DNA of 64,000 bases from Candidatus Saccharimonadota bacterium. Lineage in GTDB: Bacteria > Patescibacteriota > Saccharimonadia > Saccharimonadales > Saccharimonadaceae. Shown in pieces: positions 26,991 through 36,181 of this stretch; position 1 is the stretch's first letter; each line of letters begins with the position of its first letter. The DNA is taken from the NCBI GenBank assembly GCA_009992235.1, contig JAACVZ010000001.1, positions 135,465 through 199,464 of the forward strand, written 5' to 3'. The notes beneath the pieces are model-generated. The model made no database searches. It saw nothing but the letters and a program-made list of their open reading frames with translations, and was not told the origin of the DNA. The translations under genes were made by a program, and so were the position numbers.

Positions 26991-28355
26991 ATGGTCACCT
27001 ATATCGTCGCTACCTTTTTTCTTTTGTCTGCGGTCGTGGTCGGTTACTTAATAGCTCGCCTACCACTAATTAGACGTTTGTACATTCCAACCGCACTGGT
27101 AGCCGGAGCGGTTCTTTTGGTATTGGGACCGCAAATTGCTGGTACCTACTTCCCTGCCTACCAGGCGCCTAGTGAGTACTACGAGGTGTGGTCGAGCTTG
27201 CCGCAGCATATGATTGTACTTGTGTTTGCCGGTCTATTTCTCGGGAAACCGTTCCTTTCAATTAAGAAGATGTGGAAGCTGGCGGGTCCGCAGGTCGCTT
27301 TCGGTCAAACTGTTGCCTGGGGTCATTATGCAGTAGCCGGGCTGGTGACCCTGCTTATTTTGACGCCAATATTTAATATGCCGCCATTTACTGCGGCCCT
27401 TCTTGAAATGAGTTTTGAGGGTGGCCATGGGACGGTTGCCGGTATGACGCCGGTCTTTGAGTCGCTAGACTTTGAGACCGGTCGCCAAATTGCCACGGGC
27501 CTTGCAACTGCAAGCCTTGTCAGCGCGCTGATAATTGGTGTTATTCTCATTAATTGGGCGCGACGAAATGGACACATCTCTTCGGGTAGCCCTGTTCGCA
27601 TAGCCCGTAATAAAATTTATTATCATATGATCGTTGCGGAACTACGTCGCAAACACGTCAGCCTGCAAGATGTCGTTACCTTCCGGTCATTGTTAGCACA
27701 TACTGTATTGTTATTTATCGGTGTTTTGTTTGGCTGGCTTATACATCAAGGGTTTTTGCTGGCCGAACGTCTTTTTTGGGCACCTTATGGTGTTGAGTTT
27801 TTTGGCTTTGTACCTTTATTCACCTTTGCTATATTCGGAGGAATGATAGCGCAGGTTATATGGCGAAATCTCGGGTTTACGATTGTCAGAGAGGTCGTCG
27901 AGCTGATTTCTAGCTTTACCTTAACTATACTTATCGTGACTGCTATCGGCTCGATGTCGCTTGAATTTCTGGTTAATGATGGGCTCGTCTTCCTCGCGCT
28001 ATATATTTCTGGAGTCGCGTGGCTACTATTTGCGTTTTCTGTGCTTGCTCGACGCATGTTCCGGCGTTATTGGTTTCAGAACGCAATCATTAGCTTCGGT
28101 CAAGGTATGGGCATGACGGCAACTGGTCTGCTGTTTGCTCAAATGGTTGATCCTAAAAACCGAACTAACGCCGTTGAAGCGTTTGGCTATAAGCAGTTAA
28201 TGTTTGAGCCGATTGTCGGTGGTGGGTTGGTGACGGCACTGTCTATGCCGATAATTATATATATTGGGCTTCCGTTGTTCACCGCTATATGCACGGGCAT
28301 AGTGTTCTTTTGGATGATTGTTGGGTTTTCCTTATATAGAAAGACAAGGCGTTAG
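26991..28355 (+). CDS. GltS-like sodium/glutamate symporter family protein
   Basis: A 454-aa polytopic membrane protein with about 11-12 hydrophobic helices. The sequence EMSFEGGHGTVAGMTPVFE near residue 140 matches the conserved EGGHGT loop of GltS carriers, and NAIISFGQGMGMTATGLLF near 365 is its internal-repeat counterpart. Substrate is probably glutamate or a related acid with Na+, but that is from family resemblance. It starts 8 bases after the pilin stop, so it may share that transcript. Confidence 0.8.
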   Translation: MVTYIVATFFLLSAVVVGYLIARLPLIRRLYIPTALVAGAVLLVLGPQIAGTYFPAYQAPSEYYEVWSSLPQHMIVLVFAGLFLGKPFLSIKKMWKLAGPQVAFGQTVAWGHYAVAGLVTLLILTPIFNMPPFTAALLEMSFEGGHGTVAGMTPVFESLDFETGRQIATGLATASLVSALIIGVILINWARRNGHISSGSPVRIARNKIYYHMIVAELRRKHVSLQDVVTFRSLLAHTVLLFIGVLFGWLIHQGFLLAERLFWAPYGVEFFGFVPLFTFAIFGGMIAQVIWRNLGFTIVREVVELISSFTLTILIVTAIGSMSLEFLVNDGLVFLALYISGVAWLLFAFSVLARRMFRRYWFQNAIISFGQGMGMTATGLLFAQMVDPKNRTNAVEAFGYKQLMFEPIVGGGLVTALSMPIIIYIGLPLFTAICTGIVFFWMIVGFSLYRKTRR

Positions 28356-28386
28356 CATTTTAAGCGAATTTTAGTAGTATAGAGAT

Positions 28387-28983
28387 ATGACACAAACAAG
28401 AAATCGGGCTCGTGTCGCAAACTTTTTTGCAGTGCTCGCCTATTTGAACATCTCTGTGCAGTGGGTTTTCGCCTTCGTTTTATTCATGCCAGTGCTTATA
28501 TCGCTTGTCGCGACTTGGCAACAACCTGCGCCATCCGAACCGGTTTTTAATAACCCGATTGATGTCCAGGGTGAGCCAAACGTTGCTGGGTTTGTGTTTA
28601 TTGCCGTGGTTGTTACAGCAATGGTTCTTTTGACGGCATATTTTGCGGCGAAGGTGCCACTAACAATTATTCGTGCTAGCCGGAAAGTCACCCAAGATGG
28701 CTCCGACGCCCTAGCTCAAGCAGTGCTTCGCGCGCGTCACAAAAAAGTTACCAAAAAGGCTCGTATGCAACTTGGACCTCGAATGAAGTTAGCTATAAAG
28801 CTGACAGCTGTTATCCTACCTGTTGTGTTGACATTTTTCTCTCGGCTATTGCCAGACACCACGCTCGACCCAGCCGTTGCTTTATTTGTCGGCGCTGGAC
28901 TTGGGCTCGTCTCAATAGTCTTGGTATTCGCACAACTTCTTGCAGGGCGTTTTCTTTCAGTGAAACCTACTGACCTTTGGTAA
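28387..28983 (+). CDS. polytopic membrane protein, unknown
   Basis: The 198 aa show about four hydrophobic helices (near residues 20-42, 68-90, 133-150 and 163-188) with a basic cytoplasmic loop (RARHKKVTKKARMQ) between helices 2 and 3. No family recognised. TAGTAT (28375-28380) ends 6 bases before ATG 28387, a leaderless layout. The 3' end overlaps the convergent alpha-glucosidase gene by 17 bases. Confidence 0.8.
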   Translation: MTQTRNRARVANFFAVLAYLNISVQWVFAFVLFMPVLISLVATWQQPAPSEPVFNNPIDVQGEPNVAGFVFIAVVVTAMVLLTAYFAAKVPLTIIRASRKVTQDGSDALAQAVLRARHKKVTKKARMQLGPRMKLAIKLTAVILPVVLTFFSRLLPDTTLDPAVALFVGAGLGLVSIVLVFAQLLAGRFLSVKPTDLW

Positions 28984-30607
28984 GGTATACTCGCGCTTCG
29001 TAGGGTTGCAGTATCGTATCAGAGCGGAGCTCCTCGTGGTGGGTCGCAAGCAGTAGCTTGTCATCTGGGGTCATATTTTTTGGCACGGGACGTCTACGTA
29101 TAGAAAGACTAACGATAACAGTTGCAGTTTCGATGCCAAGGGTTCGCGTATATACAATAAGGTGCTTGTGCACAGACGAGAACGATATATTACCATTTGT
29201 CAGGACGGGGTGTTTCTTGCGTAGCGCAATCAGTGCTTTATAGAAAGATAGGACCGAGCCCGGGTCACGTTCCTGCAGCTCGACATTTGTATGCGCATAG
29301 TTAGGGTGCACTGGCATCCACGGCGTGCCGCTGCTGAATCCGGCGTGTATCGCCGACGACCATTGGACCGGCGTGCGGGCTGCATCTCGGCCAACGGCCA
29401 TGGCTATCTTAAGGGCTTTACGCTTCGGAAAGAGCGCTCGTCGGGCTCGTCTGTAGGTTGTATGTGTTACAGGGTCTTTAGCCTGGGAGATGTCGTCGAG
29501 TGGCGTGTTGACCATGCCAATTTCCTGTCCTTGGTAGATGAATGGCGTTCCTCGCAGCGTTAGTAATAGCATCGCTAGAGCTTTGGCAGATTCGGTTGGG
29601 TGTTTGTTTTCGTCACCGTAGGTCGATACCGATCGTGGCTGGTCATGGTTTTCGAGGAAGATTGTATTCCAGGGAAGCTTTCGTTGCCATCGAACCAGCT
29701 CTTGAAGAAGGTGGTTAACGCGCAGGCGTGGAGTAAGATCGTGCTCAACATGGTCAAAGCTGAAGACGGTATCAAGCTCGTCCCCTTCCGTGAAATCGAT
29801 AGCTTGGTCAAGAGTTACAAAGGCAGCTTCGCCAACCGTAAATGCGTTTCGTGGGGCGAATATCTCATCGTGGAGTCGTTTGAGTATAGCGTGGGTTGCA
29901 GGAGTTGATGTGTAATATTCTTGTCCGCCGGCCGCTGGGCGCTTCAACCCATCCTCGAGGGAATCTTTATGGATAATGTTAATAACGTCGCAGCGGAAGC
30001 CGGACACGCCAAGGTCAAGCCAAAAGTTAATAATCTTCTTAACCTCTTCAAAGACTGCTGGATTGTCATAGTTTAGGTCGGGTTGGTGCTTCGTAAATAG
30101 ATGAAGGTAGTATTCGTCTGATGCCGCGTCTTTTTCCCAGGCGGGGCCAGTAAAGAACGATGTCCAATTGTTTGGTGGCTTTTCTCTGCCCGTAAGGCTT
30201 ACTTTACCCTTTCGCCATATGTAGTAATCGCGGTACGGTGATGTAGGATCGCGGGCCTTTTGGAACCATTCGTGCTGGTCGGAGGTGTGGTTAACCACGA
30301 GGTCAATAATCAGTCTAATGCCGCGAATTTTCGCTTCATTGATTAGTTGCTTCATATCGTCAAGTGTCCCGAATTCGGGGTTAATGGCCTGGTAGTCGGC
30401 GACGTCATATCCAAAGTCTTTATTGGGTGAAAGATACACTGGAGATAGCCACAGGGCATCGACGCCGAGACTTTTTAGGTAGTCGAGCTTTGAGATTACT
30501 CCTTGGAGGTCCCCCACCCCATCGCCGTTAGAGTCGAGGAAACTTCTAGGGTATACCTGGTAGATAACCGCGCGCTTCCACCACGGTACTGTTTGCGGCA
30601 TTGTCAT
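28967..30607 (-). CDS. GH13 alpha-glucosidase (oligo-1,6-glucosidase/dextran glucosidase type)
   Basis: Hydrolyses alpha-glucosidic bonds in short oligosaccharides. The 546 aa start WWKRAVIYQVYPRSFLDSNG, typical of this subfamily; DLVVNHTSDQH is region I, GFRCDVIN carries the nucleophile Asp, VGEAAF the acid/base Glu and FLENHDQPR the third catalytic Asp. No signal peptide, so cytoplasmic. It is 22 bases downstream of the rRNA methyltransferase gene on the same strand and may be co-transcribed with it. Confidence 0.95.
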   Translation of the reverse strand: MTMPQTVPWWKRAVIYQVYPRSFLDSNGDGVGDLQGVISKLDYLKSLGVDALWLSPVYLSPNKDFGYDVADYQAINPEFGTLDDMKQLINEAKIRGIRLIIDLVVNHTSDQHEWFQKARDPTSPYRDYYIWRKGKVSLTGREKPPNNWTSFFTGPAWEKDAASDEYYLHLFTKHQPDLNYDNPAVFEEVKKIINFWLDLGVSGFRCDVINIIHKDSLEDGLKRPAAGGQEYYTSTPATHAILKRLHDEIFAPRNAFTVGEAAFVTLDQAIDFTEGDELDTVFSFDHVEHDLTPRLRVNHLLQELVRWQRKLPWNTIFLENHDQPRSVSTYGDENKHPTESAKALAMLLLTLRGTPFIYQGQEIGMVNTPLDDISQAKDPVTHTTYRRARRALFPKRKALKIAMAVGRDAARTPVQWSSAIHAGFSSGTPWMPVHPNYAHTNVELQERDPGSVLSFYKALIALRKKHPVLTNGNISFSSVHKHLIVYTRTLGIETATVIVSLSIRRRPVPKNMTPDDKLLLATHHEELRSDTILQPYEARVYLTKGQ

Positions 30608-30629
30608 GCTTCTTATGGTAGCACAGGTA

Positions 30630-31364
30630 CTAATAGTGGGTTTGTGTTTTGAAGAGATGCACCCATTGCTCGAGTGATAGTTGAGACGGCTTCTTCTCGG
30701 CCGATACGCCTGCTTCAGCTAGGGGTAGTTTGCGGTAGATGGTCGGGTCAGAAAAACACTCAACTGTAAATTTTTCGTAGGCTTCAAAGCGGGACGCTTG
30801 GACAAGAGGTGTTTCTCGGCAGATCATTTCGAGGAACACTGTATCGACGGCTGGATGTGGCCAGAAATCGGTCTTTCTAAGTGGTTTGCGGACCTTCACC
30901 TCGTAGCGGGCACCGAGCAACATGCCGAGCTGGCCGGTGAAGTGGGTTATGTCTGATGCGACGAGTTTTTTCGCAAATTGTTTTTGCAGTATAAAGTATG
31001 CCGTTCGCGGTGGTTGGTTGGTTTCAATAAGTCGGCGAATGATTGGAGAGCTAAGGTGAAATGGAATATTCGCAAAGATGCTGTACGGTTCGTGTGGGAG
31101 TTCCATGTCGAGGAAGTTGCCCTCGTAGATACTGACGTTATCGAAAGCTTGAAGGTTCTTTTTGAGAATTTCCACGGTACGGGACTCAACCTCAACGGCG
31201 ACTACCTGCTTAACGCGTGTAGCTAGTACAGAGCTAATGACGCCGCTACCTGCACCGATGTCGATGACCGTTTCGTGCTTTTTGAGCTTACTGTGCCCGA
31301 TGAGCTCCTTTACGAGTGCCGGACGACGTATGAAGTGCTGGGAGTGGGTATGAAGTCGTTTCAT
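30630..31364 (-). CDS. rRNA adenine N6-dimethyltransferase family (KsgA/Erm-like)
   Basis: SAM-dependent methyltransferase of 244 aa with SQHFIRRPALVKELI at the N terminus, the SAM-binding strand VIDIGAGSGVISSVL, VEVESR, the catalytic FANIPFHLSSPIIRRL (NIPF in place of NLPY), and WPHPAVDTVFLEM. The NIPF motif and short length lean toward Erm (23S A2058) rather than housekeeping KsgA (16S), but the two cannot be separated by eye. TATAAT lies 11 bases before ATG 31364 with AAGGA between them. A resistance role would be inference. Confidence 0.85.
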   Translation of the reverse strand: MKRLHTHSQHFIRRPALVKELIGHSKLKKHETVIDIGAGSGVISSVLATRVKQVVAVEVESRTVEILKKNLQAFDNVSIYEGNFLDMELPHEPYSIFANIPFHLSSPIIRRLIETNQPPRTAYFILQKQFAKKLVASDITHFTGQLGMLLGARYEVKVRKPLRKTDFWPHPAVDTVFLEMICRETPLVQASRFEAYEKFTVECFSDPTIYRKLPLAEAGVSAEKKPSQLSLEQWVHLFKTQTHY

Positions 31365-31406
31365 TGTATCCTTTTATTATACCACAAATTATATAAAAAG
31401 TCACGC

Positions 31407-31437
31407 TTGACGCTCATGCTAATGGCGGGTGTATACT
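31407..31437 (+). promoter_or_regulatory. promoter of the 31444-31680 RNA
   Basis: TTGACG (31407-31412), 19-base spacer, TATACT (31432-31437). The spacer is longer than ideal. It lies in the short gap upstream of the divergent methyltransferase gene. Confidence 0.45.
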
Positions 31438-31443
31438 AAGTAT

Positions 31444-31680
31444 AGTCATGTTGGTACTTCCCTTCCTGCGAGGAATATAAGGATTTTCACCAACAGGCTT
31501 TAGAAGCCACCAAACGACGTTATGCACACCCGGTTCGAAACGAGGCGCCCCTGACAGTCGACACAATTCTACCCGTGATATACGGTAAAAAGGAACCAAG
31601 CTCGAACGGTCTTGCCTCCCTCTCCGTATCACTCCTCCAAAAATCCGTTTGCTGATCAACACCTTTTGTTCAGCCTTTTT
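31444..31680 (+). ncRNA. probable structured non-coding RNA or attenuation leader, about 237 nt
   Basis: There is no credible ORF on this strand. Visible stems are TGTTGGT/ACCAACA (31449-31455 with 31489-31495) enclosing TTCCT-GCG-AGGAA, GGCTT-TAG-AAGCC (31496-31508), a CCGTG/TACGG hairpin near 31582, and the long-range pairs GTTCGA/TCGAAC and GAGGC/GCCTC, which would cross as a pseudoknot. It ends in an intrinsic terminator. A small gene with its own ribosome site begins 30 bases later, so this may be an attenuator for that gene or an independent RNA. No match to tmRNA, RNase P, 6S or SRP cores that I can see. Confidence 0.55.
31651..31680 (+). terminator. intrinsic terminator/attenuator
   Basis: GCTGA(T)CAA pairs with TTG(T)TCAGC around a 6-base loop, followed by CTTTTT. 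It lies between the structured RNA and the 83-aa gene. Confidence 0.7.
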
Positions 31681-31709
31681 GCGTTACTTTAACCTTTTGG
31701 AGAATTATT

Positions 31710-31961
31710 ATGAATCGTGTCACTATTAATGAACAGGTCGCCGTCACCCAGCTAGGGTTTAAGAAGAACCTTAGCGCATACCCGCGTCGTATGGAGTTTC
31801 AGGGTAAGGTCTATGACTTTATTGACTCGGGCCTGAGCTGCCTTATACGTATGGGAGATCGTGCCAGTGAAATCATTACAATTTCTGACGGCAGCTCGCT
31901 ATACAGGCTCCGTAGCGATAACCATGGTGGAAACTGGACACTTCTGAGTATTGCTTCGTAG
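31710..31961 (+). CDS. unknown 83-aa protein
   Basis: A small soluble protein, mostly short beta strands (GKVYDFIDSGLSCLIRMGD, TISDGSSLYRLRSDN), with no signal or membrane segment. TTGGAG lies 6-7 bases before ATG 31710. It is downstream of the structured RNA and terminator, so its expression may depend on read-through. Family not recognised. Confidence 0.7.
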   Translation: MNRVTINEQVAVTQLGFKKNLSAYPRRMEFQGKVYDFIDSGLSCLIRMGDRASEIITISDGSSLYRLRSDNHGGNWTLLSIAS

Positions 31962-31978
31962 GAAGCTGTACGCGGGCG

Positions 31979-34522
31979 TTAGGCGGGTCGAGAGGCCCGC
32001 TTTTTCTGTGCGTGACGACCGTAAAGTTTATGAAGCTCAACAACAGCAAGCATGATGACAAAACCAATAGCACCGGCGCTAACGAGGTCACTGGTTGCAA
32101 CAGGGTTCACGTGTAGAAGTGGCTGTAACGGTCCGAAGAAGGCGAAATACTGCAGTGCGATGGCGACGAACAATCCCACATAAAACGGTTTCGACATAAC
32201 TTTAATGCGGGTGAAGACCGACTCATAGACGCTTCGGGCGCTAAAGGCGTTAGCCCACTGAACAATAACCAATGTCGAGAAAGCCAGCGTTCGGCCGTAG
32301 TCGTAACCATAGAGGTTACCGAAGTACATGTAGACGCCTAGGACGGTTGCCGCCATAGCTATGGCTACAATTAATATTCGGCTAATTATGTATCGGGTAA
32401 AAATAGGCGCATTTGGCTTGATTGGCTTTCGTTGCATGACGTCCTTCTCCCCTGGCTCAAGTCCAAGTGGTATAACCATTGCGGTGTCCGTGACCAGGTT
32501 TATCCAAAGAATTTGTACTGGATTAAGCGGAATAGGTAGGCCAATAACTAGTGCGACCAGCGATACGAGTACCTCACCTATGTTGGTGGAAAGCAGATAA
32601 AGCAGCATTCGACGGACATTCGAAAAGATTATCCTTCCCTCTCGCATGGCGCTGACGATACTGGCAAAGTTGTCGTTAAGTAGAATAATACTACCGGCGT
32701 CTTTAGCTATTTGTGAACCGCTGCCCATTGCGATGCCGACGTGGGCGTTTGCTAGGGCTGGAACATCGTTGACGCCATCTCCGGTCATGGCCGTTACCTC
32801 AGTAAGGCGCAACACTTGAAGAATTCGGAACTTGTTTTCTGGGGTGACGCGCGAAAAGACGCGAATATCGGCAACCTTCTTGGCGAATTCGTCATCAGTT
32901 AGCGTGTCGATGGTGCGAGTATCAAATACCTGGTCGCGGGACTCAACTAGGCCGAGCTTTAGGCCAATGCTGTAAGCAGTCTCAAAGTGGTCGCCGGTTA
33001 TCATGCGGACAGTAACACCGGCGCGTTGAGCAGTGGTAATCGCCTTTCTAGCGGCAGGGCGAAGGCTATCGGCGACAGCTACGAACCCGAGAAACGCGTA
33101 GGCAGTTGACGATGCAAGCTCGTGAAAGGCTTGAACAGGATTCTTTAGGGGTGTCGATGCCAGGGCGATGACCCTGTAGCCTTGTGAAGTCAGCGACTGA
33201 AGGGTCTCGTTCGCCTCCTCGCGCTGCTGATCGTTTAGCTTGCTGTGGTCAAGGATACGCTCGGGCGCACCCTTCACGACAAGTTCATGGGTTCCTTTGT
33301 GGTTCCAAACGTTTCCACTCATCGCTACCGATTGGTCGAACGGAAGGATTGCTACGACTTTACCGGGTAGCTTCACGACATCTTCAGCTTTTGTGTATGT
33401 ATGCATGGCGATATCCAGCGGGTCGTGGGTGCGACGATCGTCGTTGTGGTTGAGCGATCGTTGAATGGCACTAGGAAGGTGATGTTTCGTCCATTTTGGT
33501 TGCCAGGTTTCCTGTACAGACAGCTTATTCTCGGTAAGTGTTCCTGTCTTGTCGGTTGCGATGGTCGTAATAACACCAATTGTTTCAATTGCTTTCATGC
33601 TTCTAACGAGAGCCTTCTTAGCGGCCATTCGACGCATACCTAATACCATAATGACCGATATGGCTACCGGGAGGCTCTCTGGCACCGCCGATACAGATAA
33701 AGCGATAACGAAGCGCAACGCCTCGCCAAGCTCAATACCGCGGCTTATAGCCAGGAAAAAGGCAAAAACGGCCATACCAGCAACAACGGCTACGGTTGAG
33801 GTAATAAACTTATCAATTTTCTGTTGAACCGGGCTTGAACTTGAGATGTCTGCGCTGCTGGTCAGCGACGCTATGCGACCAAACTCTGTGTTATTTCCGG
33901 TGAGGACAACGATACCCGTGGCTTGTCCAGCAACAATGAACGAACCCGAAAATAGAATGTTTGACTGTTCGTATACGGCCTTCTCGTCTTTAAGGGTTTC
34001 ACTATTCTTACCTATTGGCTCCGACTCACCTGTGAGCATCGACTCATCGACACGTAGGTTGCTGGCTTTAGTGAGCCGGATGTCGGCGGGTATTTTGTCT
34101 CCCTCAATTAGATAAATCATATCTCCAGGCACTAATTGAGCGGCTTCAATGCCGACTGTTTCACCGCCACGTATGACATCAACTGTTTGGGCGGTGTGCT
34201 TTTGGAGTGTCGATAGGATACGTTCGGTCGAGAACCTTTGAATATAATAGATGACGGCGCTAATGAATATAATTGCGATAACAATGACAGCGTCAATAAT
34301 AGCGCCATGGAGGAGGCTGATAATAACAGCCAGCAAGAGAACGCCTATGAAGACGTTCGCAAAAGGTTCGATAAGAATGCGCCACAGCGGTTCACCCTTT
34401 AGTTTTATTTCGTTTGGCCCATATTTCTTCAAACGAGCATGTGCCTCGCGCACGGTAAGACCATCGTCGCCAACCGAAAATTCTTTTTGGACACTCTCCA
34501 CTGTTTTTTGATAAAAAAGCAT
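31979..34522 (-). CDS. P-type cation-transporting ATPase (P2, calcium-type)
   Basis: An 847-aa ion pump. The N-terminal cation-ATPase domain is followed by TGESEPIG (A domain), the M4 site PESLPVA, the phosphorylation site DKTGTLTE, KGAPERIL in the nucleotide domain, TGDGVNDVPAL in the hinge, and M6 INLVTDTAMVIPLGLEP with the N-x2-TD cation ligands of Ca2+ pumps. Calcium export is the best guess. TACAAT (34530-34535, minus strand) ends 7 bases before ATG 34522, so it is probably leaderless. Confidence 0.93.
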   Translation of the reverse strand: MLFYQKTVESVQKEFSVGDDGLTVREAHARLKKYGPNEIKLKGEPLWRILIEPFANVFIGVLLLAVIISLLHGAIIDAVIVIAIIFISAVIYYIQRFSTERILSTLQKHTAQTVDVIRGGETVGIEAAQLVPGDMIYLIEGDKIPADIRLTKASNLRVDESMLTGESEPIGKNSETLKDEKAVYEQSNILFSGSFIVAGQATGIVVLTGNNTEFGRIASLTSSADISSSSPVQQKIDKFITSTVAVVAGMAVFAFFLAISRGIELGEALRFVIALSVSAVPESLPVAISVIMVLGMRRMAAKKALVRSMKAIETIGVITTIATDKTGTLTENKLSVQETWQPKWTKHHLPSAIQRSLNHNDDRRTHDPLDIAMHTYTKAEDVVKLPGKVVAILPFDQSVAMSGNVWNHKGTHELVVKGAPERILDHSKLNDQQREEANETLQSLTSQGYRVIALASTPLKNPVQAFHELASSTAYAFLGFVAVADSLRPAARKAITTAQRAGVTVRMITGDHFETAYSIGLKLGLVESRDQVFDTRTIDTLTDDEFAKKVADIRVFSRVTPENKFRILQVLRLTEVTAMTGDGVNDVPALANAHVGIAMGSGSQIAKDAGSIILLNDNFASIVSAMREGRIIFSNVRRMLLYLLSTNIGEVLVSLVALVIGLPIPLNPVQILWINLVTDTAMVIPLGLEPGEKDVMQRKPIKPNAPIFTRYIISRILIVAIAMAATVLGVYMYFGNLYGYDYGRTLAFSTLVIVQWANAFSARSVYESVFTRIKVMSKPFYVGLFVAIALQYFAFFGPLQPLLHVNPVATSDLVSAGAIGFVIMLAVVELHKLYGRHAQKKRASRPA
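31983..32005 (+). terminator. intrinsic terminator for the 83-aa gene
   Basis: GCGGGTC (31983-31989) pairs with GGCCCGC (31994-32000), then TTTTT. It overlaps the last codons of the convergent P-type ATPase. Confidence 0.8.
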
Positions 34523-34546
34523 TACCTCTATTGTATCAAACTAAAT

Positions 34547-34579
34547 GAAACCCCCCTGCGATAGGCGGAGGGGGGTTTC
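34547..34579 (-). terminator. hairpin between the GreA-like gene and the ATPase gene
   Basis: Perfect 11-bp stem, GAAACCCCCCT (34547-34557) with AGGGGGGTTTC (34569-34579), in the 79-base gap after the GreA-like stop. The U-tract is poor. Confidence 0.7.
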
Positions 34580-34601
34580 GATGTATTGTGTGGCTTTTGC
34601 G

Positions 34602-35075
34602 CTAGTACACTCGGACGAGATGCAGAGCATTCCGCTGGGTACGAGCATTCCACTCGACAACCTCATTGGCGGTTTTTCCAAGTAGACTGCTGCCAAGTGG
34701 GCTTTGAACTGAGATGCGTCCATCGCTTGGGTTGGCTTCGATGCTATCAACCAAGGTGTATCTGAACAGCCGTCCCTGTTGATCCATGAGGTCAACCATC
34801 GACCCGAGGGCGACCTTCATGCGTTTACGCCGAGATGATATAAGTTTTGAGTTGGCCATGAGCTGGCGCTTCTCTATGAGCTCGCTTTCAATAGACTCAA
34901 GGCGTAGAAGACGCTCATTTCGCTCTAACCGATCATCGTGGCTAGTTGTTTTTTCTGATTCCTTTAATTTTCGCATTGCGTTTTGACGATCTCGCTCGAG
35001 ATCGCGGATAGATTGCTGAAGTTCGTGAAGTCCTTTTTTACTTAATAATACGTAGTCTTGTGTGGCGGTAGTCAT
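34602..35075 (-). CDS. GreA/GreB-like transcription elongation factor
   Basis: Secondary-channel factor of RNA polymerase. The 157 aa start with a GreA-type coiled-coil hairpin (LSKKGLHELQQSIRDLERDR ... ELIEKRQLMANSKLIS), whose tip has HDD in place of the GDLSEN motif, followed by an FKBP-like domain (SMVDLMDQQGRLFRYTLVDS, PLGSSLLGKTANEVVEW). The acidic tip residues that would coordinate Mg2+ may be present in the HDDR segment, but transcript-cleavage activity is uncertain. ATG 35075 is preceded by AAAGGAGG. Confidence 0.82.
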   Translation of the reverse strand: MTTATQDYVLLSKKGLHELQQSIRDLERDRQNAMRKLKESEKTTSHDDRLERNERLLRLESIESELIEKRQLMANSKLISSRRKRMKVALGSMVDLMDQQGRLFRYTLVDSIEANPSDGRISVQSPLGSSLLGKTANEVVEWNARTQRNALHLVRVY

Positions 35076-35148
35076 ATCGATTCCTCCTTTATGTTTACTA
35101 CATATATGAGTATGAAAAATCGAGCTGAAATTGTGCTTAAGGCTGAGG

Positions 35149-36174
35149 CTATTTTTCGGTAACTAGGGCCGATAGACGCTTGTAGGCCGATAGTGACCAT
35201 GAAAACGTTGTAGCCTCGTCAGTACTTTTCGCTTCAATAGTTCCACCGTGAACGTCAACAATCTTTTTAGCTATAGATAGACCCAGTCCGTAGCCATTTT
35301 CGTGCCCTCTTGATCTGGATGTATCGACCCGATAAAACCTATCGAAAAGTCGCGGCAGGTGTTTTGCGGGAATCCTCTTTCCTTCATTGGATATTGAAAA
35401 GGTAATGAACCCCCGTTTTTCAAAAATACGCACCTTGATGGGCGATTTTGGCGGGCTGTATTTCAGGGCGTTCTCTATAAGAATGCCAATAAGCTCTTTT
35501 ATGGCAGCCGGGTTTGCCTCGATGAGGGCTCGTTTTCGGGATGTTAGCTCAAGGCGTTTGGACTCGTGTTTATAGTCGGCAATCTTATCTTGGTACAGGG
35601 CTACAACATCGACAACGTTCTTTTCGAGCCCGCTATGGTCAAGCCGAGAAAGAGTTAATAGTGTCTCAGAGAGTTGAATTAGTTTATTCACCTCTTCGAG
35701 TGAGCTTGCTAGTGTTTCACGAAGCTCGGCGGCTGATGGAGATTTATCGCGTATCGCCACCTCAAGTTCGGTCTTCATTGCGGCAAGGGGTGTTCGTAGT
35801 TCGTGGCTAGCGTCGCTCGTGAATCGACTCTGCGACTCGTGAGCCTTTTCGATTGGCGCTAGGGTGCGTCGGGCAAAGAAATAGCTTGTTAGCCCGCCAG
35901 CTACAAGCACAGTAATATTCACCCAAATGAGTGCCCATACCAGTTGATGAGCCGCAACGGCTACTTCTGCGGTGCGAGTCCCCTTCAGTCCGGATGGAAA
36001 AGCGTCGGTATAGACGCCGGGTTGAATTTCAATAATACTTTCCTCGAAACTCTGCAAGCGAAGATTAATCTCGTTGTAGTTAATTGTATAGATGACAACG
36101 CTGAATATGAGACTTATAGTCATAAGGATAGCTAAGTACCATACGGTTAGCTTAAGTGTGGCGGAAGTGAACAT
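35149..36174 (-). CDS. sensor histidine kinase of a two-component system
   Basis: In 341 aa there are two membrane helices (about residues 6-27 and 75-100) flanking a short external segment, then the phosphoacceptor SHELRTPLAAM, the N-box NALKYSP and the G-box GYGLGLSIAKKI. The signal is unknown. Start 36174 (MFTSATLKLTVW) lies 7 bases after the response-regulator stop (36182), which makes a tight operon; an in-frame start at 36210 inside the regulator gene is less likely. Confidence 0.94.
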   Translation of the reverse strand: MFTSATLKLTVWYLAILMTISLIFSVVIYTINYNEINLRLQSFEESIIEIQPGVYTDAFPSGLKGTRTAEVAVAAHQLVWALIWVNITVLVAGGLTSYFFARRTLAPIEKAHESQSRFTSDASHELRTPLAAMKTELEVAIRDKSPSAAELRETLASSLEEVNKLIQLSETLLTLSRLDHSGLEKNVVDVVALYQDKIADYKHESKRLELTSRKRALIEANPAAIKELIGILIENALKYSPPKSPIKVRIFEKRGFITFSISNEGKRIPAKHLPRLFDRFYRVDTSRSRGHENGYGLGLSIAKKIVDVHGGTIEAKSTDEATTFSWSLSAYKRLSALVTEK

Positions 36175-36181
36175 TCTATCG

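Noticed and set aside
31530-31548. GGTTCGAA as a possible tRNA T-arm
   Set aside because: The flanking bases do not form a 5-bp T-stem and no acceptor or anticodon stem is present on either strand.
31414-31662. 82-codon minus-strand ORF across the structured RNA
   Set aside because: No ribosome site, a composition not like a protein, and it runs across stems on the opposite strand of a promoter-to-terminator unit.
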